Assembly (NCBI RefSeq): GCF_016924665.1
Contig: NZ_JAFFJT010000023.1
Location: 1 to 64,000, forward strand
Source of the DNA: Nocardioides sp. SYSU D00038
GTDB taxonomy: Bacteria > Actinomycetota > Actinomycetes > Propionibacteriales > Nocardioidaceae
DNA: 64,000 nucleotides
Reading direction: 5' to 3'
The notes beneath the pieces are model-generated. The model did no database searches. It had not been told where the DNA came from and saw only the letters and a program-made list of their open reading frames with translations. How positions within the stretch are numbered: position 1 is the first letter of the stretch; each line of letters begins with the position of its first letter. Position numbers and translations under genes: made by a program. Of this stretch, positions 1 to 7,947 are shown in pieces.

Positions 1-75
1 CCCCCCCCCCACCCCCCCCCCCGCCCGCTTCTGTTCTCACCACCAACCACCCCCCCCCGACTCGGCGTACCTCGG
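1..75. repeat. C-rich low-complexity tract
   Basis: The window opens with C runs (positions 1-22 and 50-58) broken by a short mixed stretch, ending at the stop codon of the DUF3037 gene. No coding signal is visible. The bases next to the run (GACTCGGCGT) also adjoin the G-tract at 26864 in reverse complement. It may be a real G-rich 3' flank or a low-quality contig end. Confidence 0.6.
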
Positions 76-456
76 TCAGCCCACGAGGTGGTCGAGGAGG
101 CGGGCGAGCTGACGGGTGGGGTCGTCGGTGCGGCCGCCGTGGACGGGGCCGGGCTGCAGCACGGTGCTGCGGGGTGCCTTGAGGAAGCCGAAGCGCTGGC
201 TGACCGGGGCGCCGGCCGCGACGCCGCCCCGCTCGTCGCCGCGGCAGACCCCCTCGACGAAGGCCAGCCCCTCCTCGACCTGAGCGAGGTCGAGGGTCGG
301 CGCGAGTGCCAGCAGACGGGGCCGGTCGAGCCGCCAGGCGACGTCGAGGAAGTCGGTGGCCTGGCAGTAGAGGACGACGCCCACGTTGACGAACTCCTCG
401 CGGTCGACCCGCGGGACGCAGCGCAGCGCGACGTACTGGTAGCTGTGCTCGGTCAC
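76..456 (-). CDS. DUF3037 family protein
   Basis: A 126-residue protein with the DUF3037 pattern: an N-terminal 'YQYVALRCVPR' strand, then 'REEFVNVGVVLYC'. The GTG start at 456 overlaps the TGA of the upstream HipA-like kinase gene by four bases, so the two are translationally coupled. The family has no established biochemical function that I know of, but DUF3037 proteins recur directly behind HipA-like kinases, which suggests a partner or substrate role. No signal peptide or membrane segment is seen. The same frame stays open far upstream, but only this C-terminal part looks like real protein. Confidence 0.8.
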   Translation of the reverse strand: MTEHSYQYVALRCVPRVDREEFVNVGVVLYCQATDFLDVAWRLDRPRLLALAPTLDLAQVEEGLAFVEGVCRGDERGGVAAGAPVSQRFGFLKAPRSTVLQPGPVHGGRTDDPTRQLARLLDHLVG

Positions 457-1217
457 GACGCGACCACCGGCAGCCAGTCGCGGGTGGCGAACCGGGCGGT
501 CAGGAACGCGACGTAGGCGTCGCGGACCGCCTGCGGGGTCTCGGCGCCCGGCACCGGCTCGAGCCACACGTCGGGGACCAGCGAGAGGATCTCGGGGAAG
601 TCGACCTCGCCGAGCCTCGTGGCGACCAGCTCGTCCGCGGCGGGTACGGCGGCCAGGTGGCGGCCGAGCACGTGGTCGCTCGGGTCCCAGGCCTGGGCCG
701 CGAACCGGGCGGGGTCGGTGATCCCGCCGCCCCACCCGTGGTGGAACCACAGCGACGCGCCGTGGTCGATCACCCACAGGTCGCCGTGCCAGACCAGCAG
801 GTTGGGGTTGCGCCAGCTCCGGTCGACGTTCGCGGTGAACGCGTCGAGCCAGAGCACCAGCCCGGCGTCGCGCTCACCACCGGGGACGTCGCCGTCGTAG
901 CCGAACGAGCCGGGCAGGAAGTCGACCCCGAGGTTGAGTCCGACGCTGGCGCGCAGCAGGTCCTGCACCTCCTCGTCGGCCTCGTAGCGGGCGATCTCGG
1001 GGTCGAGCTCGAGGGCGACCAGGCGCGGGGTCCGCAGCCCGATCCGGCGGGCCAGCTCGGCCACCACCACCTCGGCCACGAGCACCCGCACGCCCTGCCC
1101 GGCACCGCGGAACTTGCACACGTAGGTGCCGAGGTCGGCGGCCTCGACCACGCCGGGGAGCGAGCCGCCCTCCCGGAGCGGGGTCACGTAGCGGGTGACC
1201 GGGACGACGGGCAGCAC
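453..1217 (-). CDS. HipA-like Ser/Thr kinase family protein
   Basis: A 254-residue protein resembling the C-terminal kinase part of HipA, which has a PI3/4-kinase-like fold. A candidate ATP lysine lies in 'YVCKFRGAGQG' (K35). The catalytic loop reads 'NVDRSWRNPN' (D132, N137/N139) and the metal-binding motif is 'IDHG' (D151). It is much shorter than E. coli HipA (about 440 residues) and has no HipB-type helix-turn-helix gene beside it. Instead it is coupled by a GTGA overlap to the DUF3037 gene. The GTG start at 1217 is preceded at six bases by TAGGGT, a typical leaderless -10. Kinase activity is inferred; the substrate is unknown. Confidence 0.8.
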   Translation of the reverse strand: MLPVVPVTRYVTPLREGGSLPGVVEAADLGTYVCKFRGAGQGVRVLVAEVVVAELARRIGLRTPRLVALELDPEIARYEADEEVQDLLRASVGLNLGVDFLPGSFGYDGDVPGGERDAGLVLWLDAFTANVDRSWRNPNLLVWHGDLWVIDHGASLWFHHGWGGGITDPARFAAQAWDPSDHVLGRHLAAVPAADELVATRLGEVDFPEILSLVPDVWLEPVPGAETPQAVRDAYVAFLTARFATRDWLPVVAS

Positions 1218-1223
1218 CCCCCG

Positions 1224-1229
1224 ACCCTA
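1224..1229 (-). promoter_or_regulatory. putative leaderless -10 of HipA-like/DUF3037 operon
   Basis: TAGGGT followed by six bases and then GTG fits the TANNNT-N6/7-start pattern of leaderless actinobacterial transcripts. No clear -35 was found. Confidence 0.45.
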
Positions 1230-1248
1230 TCGCCCGTAAGACGATTGT

Positions 1249-1277
1249 TTGACCCAGCGTCAGAGGCGGTATACAAG
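1249..1277 (+). promoter_or_regulatory. putative promoter of secreted lysine-rich protein
   Basis: TTGACC at 1249-1254 is a good -35. Downstream are TATACA (1270-1275, 15-base spacer) and TACAAG (1272-1277, 17-base spacer), either of which could be the -10. It lies about 60 bases before the AAGGA ribosome binding site of the gene at 1334. Confidence 0.4.
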
Positions 1278-1333
1278 GGCGCGGCGACCTCGGTCGCCGT
1301 TCCGACACCAACCTCTCCCACGAAGGAATCACT

Positions 1334-2044
1334 GTGCGCGCACGCCGCCTCCTGGCAGCCATCGTGACCACCGGCCTGATCGCCCCCGCGGGCGCGATCC
1401 TGGCCGCCAGCCCGGCCTCCGCGGCCACGCCGACGACCATCGTCAGCGGCACCGCCGGCCAGAGCTGGGTCTCGGCCTCCAACTACTACGGCGCCTCGCC
1501 GAGCTACGGCAAGGACTCCGTCCGCTTCTCCATCAACGTCCAGGACGCGGGCGGCGAGCAGGTCTACGACGGCGGTGTGACCGTCCAGCGCCTGCTGGCG
1601 AGCACCTCCACCTGGCAGACCGTGGCCAGCTCGACCTCGGCCTACCTCTACGACTCCATCCCGGTCGCCGGCACCGCGACCTACCGGGTCATCTACGCCG
1701 GCACCTCCGAGTTCGACCCGACCTCCGCCACCGCCGTCATCAAGGCCCAGCGCTACATCAAGGGCAAGGGCGTCAGCGGCAAGCGCACCGGCTTCCAGGG
1801 CAAGGTCAGCCCCAAGGCCAAGGTGAAGGTCACCGTCAAGAAGAAGGTCGGCAAGAAGTTCAAGAAGGTCAAGACCTTCAAGACCAAGTCCAACGGCAAG
1901 TGGAAGGTCCTGCTGCCGGCCCCGCGCCGCGGCGGCAAGTTCACCTACCAGCTGATCTTCAAGGGCAGCAAGGGCTTCGTCGACAGCGTGGTCATCGGCA
2001 CCATCAAGACCTACCGGACGACCGCCAAGGCCGTCACCCGCTGA
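1334..2044 (+). CDS. secreted protein with lysine-rich C-terminal half
   Basis: A 236-residue protein with a clear Sec signal peptide: RARR, a hydrophobic stretch, then cleavage after 'PASA' near residue 30. The mature N-terminal half is Ser/Thr/Tyr-rich and looks like an Ig-like beta domain. From about residue 137 the protein becomes very lysine-rich (for example 'KVKVTVKKKVGKKFKKVK') and resembles a bacterial Ig-like repeat with a strongly basic face. The GTG start at 1334 has an AAGGA site six bases upstream. The role is unknown; the basic half could hold it to anionic wall polymers or DNA. Similar lysine-rich Ig-like ends occur on the proteins at 27072 and 39487. It ends in a convergent hairpin terminator. 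Confidence 0.75.
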   Translation: MRARRLLAAIVTTGLIAPAGAILAASPASAATPTTIVSGTAGQSWVSASNYYGASPSYGKDSVRFSINVQDAGGEQVYDGGVTVQRLLASTSTWQTVASSTSAYLYDSIPVAGTATYRVIYAGTSEFDPTSATAVIKAQRYIKGKGVSGKRTGFQGKVSPKAKVKVTVKKKVGKKFKKVKTFKTKSNGKWKVLLPAPRRGGKFTYQLIFKGSKGFVDSVVIGTIKTYRTTAKAVTR

Positions 2045-2080
2045 CGCACGCCAGCAGGACCAGCACGACCCAGTAGCCCC

Positions 2081-2128
2081 CGAACGGGTCAGGCCACCGG
2101 CTCCTCGCCGGTGAGCCTGGCCCGTTCG
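2081..2128. terminator. bidirectional hairpin terminator
   Basis: Inverted repeat: 14-base outer arms at 2081-2094 and 2115-2128 (one G-T pair) plus an inner 5-bp stem (2096-2100 with 2108-2112) and a seven-base loop. It sits between the secreted-protein gene and the convergent PPK2 gene and overlaps the last codons of PPK2. Confidence 0.7.
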
Positions 2129-2943
2129 TGCTCCACGTCGAAGTCCGCGGCCGGCCACTGCGGGTCGAGCGAGGTCAGGGCGTGGTGGAGCAGCCCGCCG
2201 ATGGCGAGGTTGCGGTACCACTTGCGGTCGGCCGGCACGACGTACCACGGCGCGTGCTCGGTGTTGGTGCGCTCGAGCGCCACCTCGTAGGCCTCCCGGT
2301 ACTGCGGCCACAGCGCCCGCTCGTCGAGGTCGCCGGGGTTGTACTTCCAGTGCTTGGTGGGGTCGTCGAGCCGCGCCAGCAGCCGCTCCTTCTGCTCGTC
2401 GGCCGAGATGTGGAGCATGCACTTCAGCACCACGGTGCCGCCGTCGACCAGCTCTCGCTCGAAGTCGTTGATCGCCCCGTAGCGGCGCTCGATCTCCTCG
2501 GGCGGCGCCAGCGAGCGCACCCGCTGGATCAGCACGTCCTCGTAGTGCGACCGGTCGAAGACGCCGACCAGCCCCGGCGCCGGCAGCGCCCTGCGGATCC
2601 GCCACAGGAAGTCGTGGCGGCGCTCCTCCTCGCTGGGCGCCTTGAACGAGGAGATCCGCACGCCCTGAGGGTCCATCAGGCCCACCGTGTGGCGCAGCGT
2701 CCCGCCCTTGCCCGAGGTGTCCATGCCTTGAAGCACCAGCAGCACCGATCGCCGGAAGCCGGCGGTGCCGGCCGCGAAGAGCCGCTCCTGGCGCTCGGCC
2801 AGCTCGGGGCCCAGGTCGAGCAGCGCCTGCTTGCCGGCCGCCTTGTCGCCGTCGAACCCCGGCTTCGCCCGCGTCGGGACGGCGGTGAGGTCGACGGGGC
2901 CAGGCGGCAGCCGCAGCAGCTCGGGAGTCATGCCGGCCATCAT
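2089..2943 (-). CDS. ppk2: PPK2 family polyphosphate kinase
   Basis: A 284-residue protein of the PPK2 family, cytosolic enzymes that transfer phosphate between polyphosphate and nucleotides. The Walker A motif is 'GMDTSGKGG' (about residues 73-81) and the Walker B region is 'FDRSHYEDVL' (about 129-138); a lid module and a conserved 'HWKYNPGDLDER' segment follow. Length fits single-domain PPK2 enzymes; whether it favours AMP, ADP or GDP cannot be decided by eye. The ATG at 2943 overlaps the TGA of the upstream acetyltransferase gene (ATGA); internal ATGs at 2940 and 2931 are alternatives. It ends inside a bidirectional terminator. Confidence 0.9.
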   Translation of the reverse strand: MMAGMTPELLRLPPGPVDLTAVPTRAKPGFDGDKAAGKQALLDLGPELAERQERLFAAGTAGFRRSVLLVLQGMDTSGKGGTLRHTVGLMDPQGVRISSFKAPSEEERRHDFLWRIRRALPAPGLVGVFDRSHYEDVLIQRVRSLAPPEEIERRYGAINDFERELVDGGTVVLKCMLHISADEQKERLLARLDDPTKHWKYNPGDLDERALWPQYREAYEVALERTNTEHAPWYVVPADRKWYRNLAIGGLLHHALTSLDPQWPAADFDVEHERARLTGEEPVA

Positions 2944-3671
2944 CGGCCCAGCACGGTGGCGACGTCGAGGGTGTGCCCCACGACCGTGTCGACCCCGCCG
3001 GCGGCGTTGGGCTCGTCGAACCAGAGTCCGGCGGCGAACCCGGCCCGGGCCAGCACCCGCAGCGACGCCGCGTTGCGGTGGTCGGGCGCCGCGAACAGGG
3101 TCCGGGCCGCGGGGAACCGCCGCGTCGCCAGCACCGCCCAGGCCCACACGACCCGGACGCCCAGCCCGCGACCGGTCCAGCGCGGGTCGCCGATCGCGTA
3201 GTCGACACCGACCGCGTCGGGGTCGGGCCCGAGCACGGCGAACTCGGGGTGGTCGCCGATCCGGTAGTCCTGCACGAACCCCACCGAGCGGCCGTTGGCC
3301 TCCACCACCCACATCCGGACGGGGCTCATCCCGTCGATCCGCGCGCCGTAGCGCTCGGTGACCCCGGCCAGCGTCGGCTCGCCGTCGGAGGCGAACCAGC
3401 GCTGCACGTGCGGCTCCGCCCGCCACCGCGCCACGTCGGGCAGGTCGCCGCGGACCATCGCCCGCAGCGCCACCCGCACGTCGTGGTCGACCGCGAAGAC
3501 CTTGACCGGGCCGGAGAGGTCCACCGGCACCGGCTCGGCGTGCAGGCTGGCGCAGGTACGGCGGGCCGCGGCCGCCCACGACTCCCCCGGGTGCACGACG
3601 CCGGCCAGCTCGTGGCCGTCGTCGTGGACCACCACGGGGACGGGGCGGTCGGGGCCACCAGGGTCGCTCAC
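2940..3671 (-). CDS. GNAT acetyltransferase, AAC(6')-like
   Basis: A 243-residue protein. The C-terminal 165 residues look like GNAT enzymes of the aminoglycoside 6'/siderophore acetyltransferase type: 'WRAEPHVQRWF' near residue 83, 'VEANGRSVGFVQDYRIG', then the acetyl-CoA loop 'RWTGRGLGVRVV' and 'NAASLRVLARAGF'. The first 75 residues are an added domain of unknown role ('FAVDHDVRVALRAM'). The acceptor substrate is unknown and a resistance role should not be assumed. The GTG start at 3671 is chosen because the protein reads well from 'VSDPGG'; no strong ribosome binding site is seen. It is coupled to PPK2 by an ATGA overlap. Confidence 0.75.
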   Translation of the reverse strand: MSDPGGPDRPVPVVVHDDGHELAGVVHPGESWAAAARRTCASLHAEPVPVDLSGPVKVFAVDHDVRVALRAMVRGDLPDVARWRAEPHVQRWFASDGEPTLAGVTERYGARIDGMSPVRMWVVEANGRSVGFVQDYRIGDHPEFAVLGPDPDAVGVDYAIGDPRWTGRGLGVRVVWAWAVLATRRFPAARTLFAAPDHRNAASLRVLARAGFAAGLWFDEPNAAGGVDTVVGHTLDVATVLGR

Positions 3672-3723
3672 GACCCGATTGTGGCGCTCCGCGCCCGCAG
3701 CGTCACCCGGTCCGCGGAGCCGG

Positions 3724-4419
3724 TCAGTCCGGCTCGGGCGCGTCGCGGCCGGCCGCGGCCAGCTCCTCGCGGACCACCGAGAACGCCAACCCGGTCGAGT
3801 AGCCCTTGCGGGCCAGCATCCCGACCAGCCGTCGGGTCGCGGCGACGTCGTCGACCCCGGCCAGCCCGCGCAGCTTCTTGCGGACCAGGGCCCGGGCGGC
3901 GGTCTCCTCGGCGGCCGGGTCGACCTCGTCGAGCACCTCACGGGTCACCTCGTCGGCGACCCCCTTGCGCCGCAGCTCCTGGGCGAGCGCCCGGCTGGCC
4001 AGGCCCCGGGCCGCGGTGGCGCCCCGCTGGTCGACCCAGCTCCGGGCGAACTGCGCATCGTCGACCAGCCCGACCTCCTCGAACCGGTCGAGGAGGCGAG
4101 TGGCGACGTCGGCAGGCACGTTGCGGGAGGCCAGCTTGTCGGCCAGCTCCCGGCGCGAGCGGGCCCGGCCGGCGAGCTGGTCGAGCAGGATCGTCCGCGC
4201 GACCGACTCGGGGTCGGCCTCCGGGCCGGCCGCGACGGTGTCGGCCGGCGGGGGCGACGGCCACCGCGAGCGGGGCCGCGACGCACGCCGGGGCTCCCCG
4301 GTTGCGGAGCCGTCGGGCGAGCCGTCCCCGGCCGGGGTGTCGGCGCGGTGGGTCCACGCGTCGACCCCGACGGAGACGTCACCGACCCAGTCGGGTGCGG
4401 GTCGCTCCTCGTCGCGCAC
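3724..4419 (-). CDS. recX: RecX regulatory protein
   Basis: A 231-residue RecX, which binds RecA filaments and restrains recombinase activity. The first 70 residues are Pro/Arg-rich and poorly structured. The rest is a tandem of three-helix RecX repeats, with 'ARSRRELADKLASRNVP', 'VDDAQFARSWVDQR', 'ALAQELRRKGV' and 'LVGMLARKGYS' as landmarks. It starts at GTG 4419, two bases after the recA stop, so it is certainly co-transcribed with recA and shares its DNA-damage control. The disordered N-terminal extension is a common actinobacterial variation. Confidence 0.92.
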   Translation of the reverse strand: MRDEERPAPDWVGDVSVGVDAWTHRADTPAGDGSPDGSATGEPRRASRPRSRWPSPPPADTVAAGPEADPESVARTILLDQLAGRARSRRELADKLASRNVPADVATRLLDRFEEVGLVDDAQFARSWVDQRGATAARGLASRALAQELRRKGVADEVTREVLDEVDPAAEETAARALVRKKLRGLAGVDDVAATRRLVGMLARKGYSTGLAFSVVREELAAAGRDAPEPD

Positions 4420-4421
4420 GA

Positions 4422-5468
<1,047 letters not shown>

Positions 5469-5511
5469 GGGTGTCTTCCTCTTCTCTCGTCGGGTTCCAG
5501 GCACGTCGGCG

Positions 5512-5534
5512 ACGCTAGGGCGGACCACCGACAG
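5512..5534 (-). promoter_or_regulatory. RecA-NDp (PafBC-type) promoter motif
   Basis: On the minus strand the sequence reads CTGTCGGTG, eight bases, TAGCGT. This matches the actinobacterial LexA-independent RecA-NDp consensus (TTGTCRGTG-N8-TANNNT), read with the PafBC activator in mycobacteria. It lies 44 bases before the recA ATG and implies a second, LexA-independent damage response. Confidence 0.75.
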
Positions 5535-5605
5535 CGCCTGATCAGCGCGTCATGAGCTGTGGAGAACGTCCCGCCTGCGTCGTGCCTGTGCACACAACCT
5601 AGCCC

Positions 5606-5617
5606 GAACACCTGTTC
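5606..5617. promoter_or_regulatory. SOS box (LexA site) of recA
   Basis: GAACACCTGTTC is a perfect actinobacterial SOS box (GAAC-N4-GTTC), flanked by C and G to extend the palindrome. It lies 138 bases upstream of the recA start, before the RecA-NDp motif, as in mycobacteria. Confidence 0.85.
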
Positions 5618-5673
5618 GACTCGGGCCCGACACGCCGGTCACCGCTCTCCCTAGGCCGGACCGTAGAGACGTC

Positions 5674-6816
5674 TCAGGACACCGCGTGCGGCAGCCGCAC
5701 CCGGAACCGGCAGCCGGTGGCCGGCTCCAGGTTCTCGACCTCGACCCGGCCCCGGTGGGCCTCGACGATGCCCCGGACGATCGCCAGCCCGAGACCGGCA
5801 CCGCGGGTGCCGGTCTCGTCGGGCGTGCGCGCCGGGCCGCCCTGGAAGGCGACGTCGAAGAGCCGTGGCAGGTCGTCGTCCGGGATCCCGCCGCAGCCGT
5901 CGCTGACCGAGAGCTCCACGCCGTCGGGAACCGCGCGCCCCGTCACCTCGACCAGCCCGTCGGGCGGCGTGTGGCGGATCGCGTTCACGAGCAGGTTGGT
6001 CACCACCCGCGACAGCCCCGCCGGGTCGGCCACCACCTCGACGCCCGGCTCCACCCCGCCGTCCAGCCGAACGCCACGGGCGCGCGCCACCGGGTCGGCG
6101 CCGGCGACGGCCTCGCTCACGACGTCGTTGAGGTCCAGCGGCTCCGGGCTCAGCGTCAGCACCCCGGCGTGGATGCGGGAGAGCTCGAAGAGGTCGTCGA
6201 CCATCGTGGTCATCCGGTCGACCTCGGCGGCGATCCGGTGCCGGTAGCGCTCGGGGTCGGCGGCCAGGCCGTCGTCGAGCGCCTCGGTCATCGCCCGCAG
6301 CCCCGCCAGCGGCGTGCGCAGGTCGTGGGAGACCCACGAGACGAGCTCGCGGCGCGACTCCTCCAGCCGGCGCTCGCGGTGGTGGGCCTCCTCCAGCCGG
6401 GCCCGGGCCAGGTCGAGCTCCTCGCTGAGCCGCCGGAACTCCGCCGACCCGACGGCGCCGCGGTCGCCGTCCCGCTCGCCCGTCCCGCCCCCGACCCGGC
6501 TGACCGCGCGGCGCAGCGACTCCGACCAGCCCACCACCGCCTGGCCGAGGGCGACCGCGACCAGCAGGGAGACGACGCCTGCCGTGGAGGCGACCGTGGT
6601 GACGACCTCGAGGTCGTGGGTGGACAGGAACATCCGCTGGGCGATCGCCAGCACGCCGAGCCAGGTGCCCACCACCGCCACGACGGCGACCACGCCGAGC
6701 TGCCAGCGCAGCGTCCGACGCCGCAGCAGCCACGCGGTGCCGAGACCGAGCACCCCCACCACCAGGGCGGCGACGGCGGACACCACGGCCACTTCGAGCA
6801 GGTCGGGGGTGCTCAC
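5674..6816 (-). CDS. Sensor histidine kinase
   Basis: A 380-residue membrane histidine kinase. About three hydrophobic segments occupy residues 8-32, 40-62 and 71-95, with very short extracytoplasmic loops, so it probably senses a membrane or lipid-phase signal rather than binding a ligand outside. A coiled linker (125-160) leads to the H-box 'VSHDLRTPLAG' (H164), N-box 'NLLVNAIRHTP' (about 273-284), G1 'DGCGGIP' (306) and G2 'GTRGAGLGLAIV'. The GTG start at 6816 overlaps the response-regulator TGA. It is the last gene of a seven-gene operon; it ends 205 bases upstream of recA and is not part of the recA unit. Confidence 0.92.
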   Translation of the reverse strand: MSTPDLLEVAVVSAVAALVVGVLGLGTAWLLRRRTLRWQLGVVAVVAVVGTWLGVLAIAQRMFLSTHDLEVVTTVASTAGVVSLLVAVALGQAVVGWSESLRRAVSRVGGGTGERDGDRGAVGSAEFRRLSEELDLARARLEEAHHRERRLEESRRELVSWVSHDLRTPLAGLRAMTEALDDGLAADPERYRHRIAAEVDRMTTMVDDLFELSRIHAGVLTLSPEPLDLNDVVSEAVAGADPVARARGVRLDGGVEPGVEVVADPAGLSRVVTNLLVNAIRHTPPDGLVEVTGRAVPDGVELSVSDGCGGIPDDDLPRLFDVAFQGGPARTPDETGTRGAGLGLAIVRGIVEAHRGRVEVENLEPATGCRFRVRLPHAVS

Positions 6817-7490
6817 GAGGCCTCCCAGCAGTAGCCGACACCCCACACCGTGCGCAGCCGGGTCGGCCGCCGGGGGTCGGCCTCGACCTTCTCGCGGAGC
6901 CGGCGCACGTGCACGGTCACGGTGGAGCCGTCGCCGAAGGACCAGCCCCAGACCCGCTCGAGGAGGTCGTCGCGCGAGAACGCGACCCCGGGATGGGCGA
7001 CGAGGTGGTGCAGCAGGTCGAACTCGCGGCCGGTCAGCGCGAGCTCGCGGCCGCCGAGGACGACCCGGTGCCGCACCGCGTCGAGCTCCAGATCTCCGTC
7101 GGTCACCACTGCCGGAAGACCTGGGGCGGCGCCGGCCCGGCGCAGCACCGAGTCGACGCGCAGCGCGAGCTCGCGGGGGCTGAACGGCTTGGTGACGTAG
7201 TCGTCGGCGCCCAGCTCGAGGCCGGCGACCCGGTCGAGCTCGCCACCGAGGGCGGTGAGCATGATGATCGGCACCTCCCCCTCGGCGCGCAGCCGGCGGG
7301 CCACCTCGAGGCCGTCGATGCCGGGCAGCATCAGGTCGAGCACGACCAGGTCGGCCGGAGCGGCGGACATCTCCGCGAGCGCCTGCTCCCCGTCGCCGGC
7401 CTCGACGACGTCGTGCTGGTGGGCCAGCAGGTAGGAGACGACCACCTCGCGCACGGTCGGGTCGTCATCGACCACCAGGACCCGGGCCAC
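6813..7490 (-). CDS. OmpR/PhoB-type response regulator
   Basis: A 225-residue regulator. The receiver domain has the acidic pocket 'VVDDDP' (residues 6-11), phosphoacceptor D52 in 'LVVLDLMLPG' and the lysine K101 in 'VTKPFSPREL'. The C-terminal winged helix has 'LTGREFDLLHHLV', 'FSRDDLLERVWGW' and 'TVTVHVRRLREKVE'. The GTG start at 7490 lies inside the end of the upstream membrane-protein gene (26-base overlap), and its stop overlaps the kinase start. It should be phosphorylated by the kinase at 5674. Its targets are unknown; the same operon is an obvious candidate. Confidence 0.94.
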   Translation of the reverse strand: MARVLVVDDDPTVREVVVSYLLAHQHDVVEAGDGEQALAEMSAAPADLVVLDLMLPGIDGLEVARRLRAEGEVPIIMLTALGGELDRVAGLELGADDYVTKPFSPRELALRVDSVLRRAGAAPGLPAVVTDGDLELDAVRHRVVLGGRELALTGREFDLLHHLVAHPGVAFSRDDLLERVWGWSFGDGSTVTVHVRRLREKVEADPRRPTRLRTVWGVGYCWEAS

Positions 7491-7947
7491 CCGGCCTCCT
7501 CCCGCTCTGCTGCCGGCTGGGCTGCCGGCTCGGCTGTCGGCTCGACTGTTTGCTCGACTGCCGAGAGCGTACGACGGCGGCGGCCGCGACGACCCCGACC
7601 GTCACCGCGACGAACGCCAGCCAGCCCAGCGCGTAGTCGCGGTCCAGCAGCGTGGGGTTGTCGGCCCGGGCGCCGAACCGGCCGAGCACCGGCACCGCCA
7701 GGAGGGTGACCGCCCCCACCACCACCCCCACCACCAGCGCGGGCGCCTGCAGCGGCCGCGGGAGCAGCTGGCCGGCGACCGCCACGACGAGCAGCCACAA
7801 GGGCGCCAGCACGAGGTCGTGCACGACCACCCCGGCGACCAGCCAGGTCGCGGCGTCGAGCAGCCGGTCGGCGTCCTGGCGGCTGAGCAGCAGCCACCCG
7901 CCGTACACCCCGAGCAGCGCGCCCAGCGCACCGAGCAGCCACCTCAC
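7465..7947 (-). CDS. Small polytopic membrane protein
   Basis: A 160-residue protein with about four transmembrane helices (residues 2-20, 33-60, 67-90 and 107-126) and a basic, Ser/Gln/Arg repeat tail (130-150). The tail is encoded by a degenerate tandem repeat around 7503-7560. The GTG start at 7947 overlaps the stop of the oxidoreductase gene by four bases; the end overlaps the response-regulator start by 26 bases. I do not recognise the family. It could be a subunit or anchor of the molybdopterin enzyme, or an accessory to the sensor kinase. Confidence 0.7.
   Translation of the reverse strand: MRWLLGALGALLGVYGGWLLLSRQDADRLLDAATWLVAGVVVHDLVLAPLWLLVVAVAGQLLPRPLQAPALVVGVVVGAVTLLAVPVLGRFGARADNPTLLDRDYALGWLAFVAVTVGVVAAAAVVRSRQSSKQSSRQPSRQPSRQQSGRRPGGPGPGGR

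Noticed and set aside
2940..3671. Aminoglycoside resistance gene
   Set aside because: The similarity is to the broad AAC(6')/siderophore acetyltransferase group; nothing in the sequence shows antibiotic specificity.
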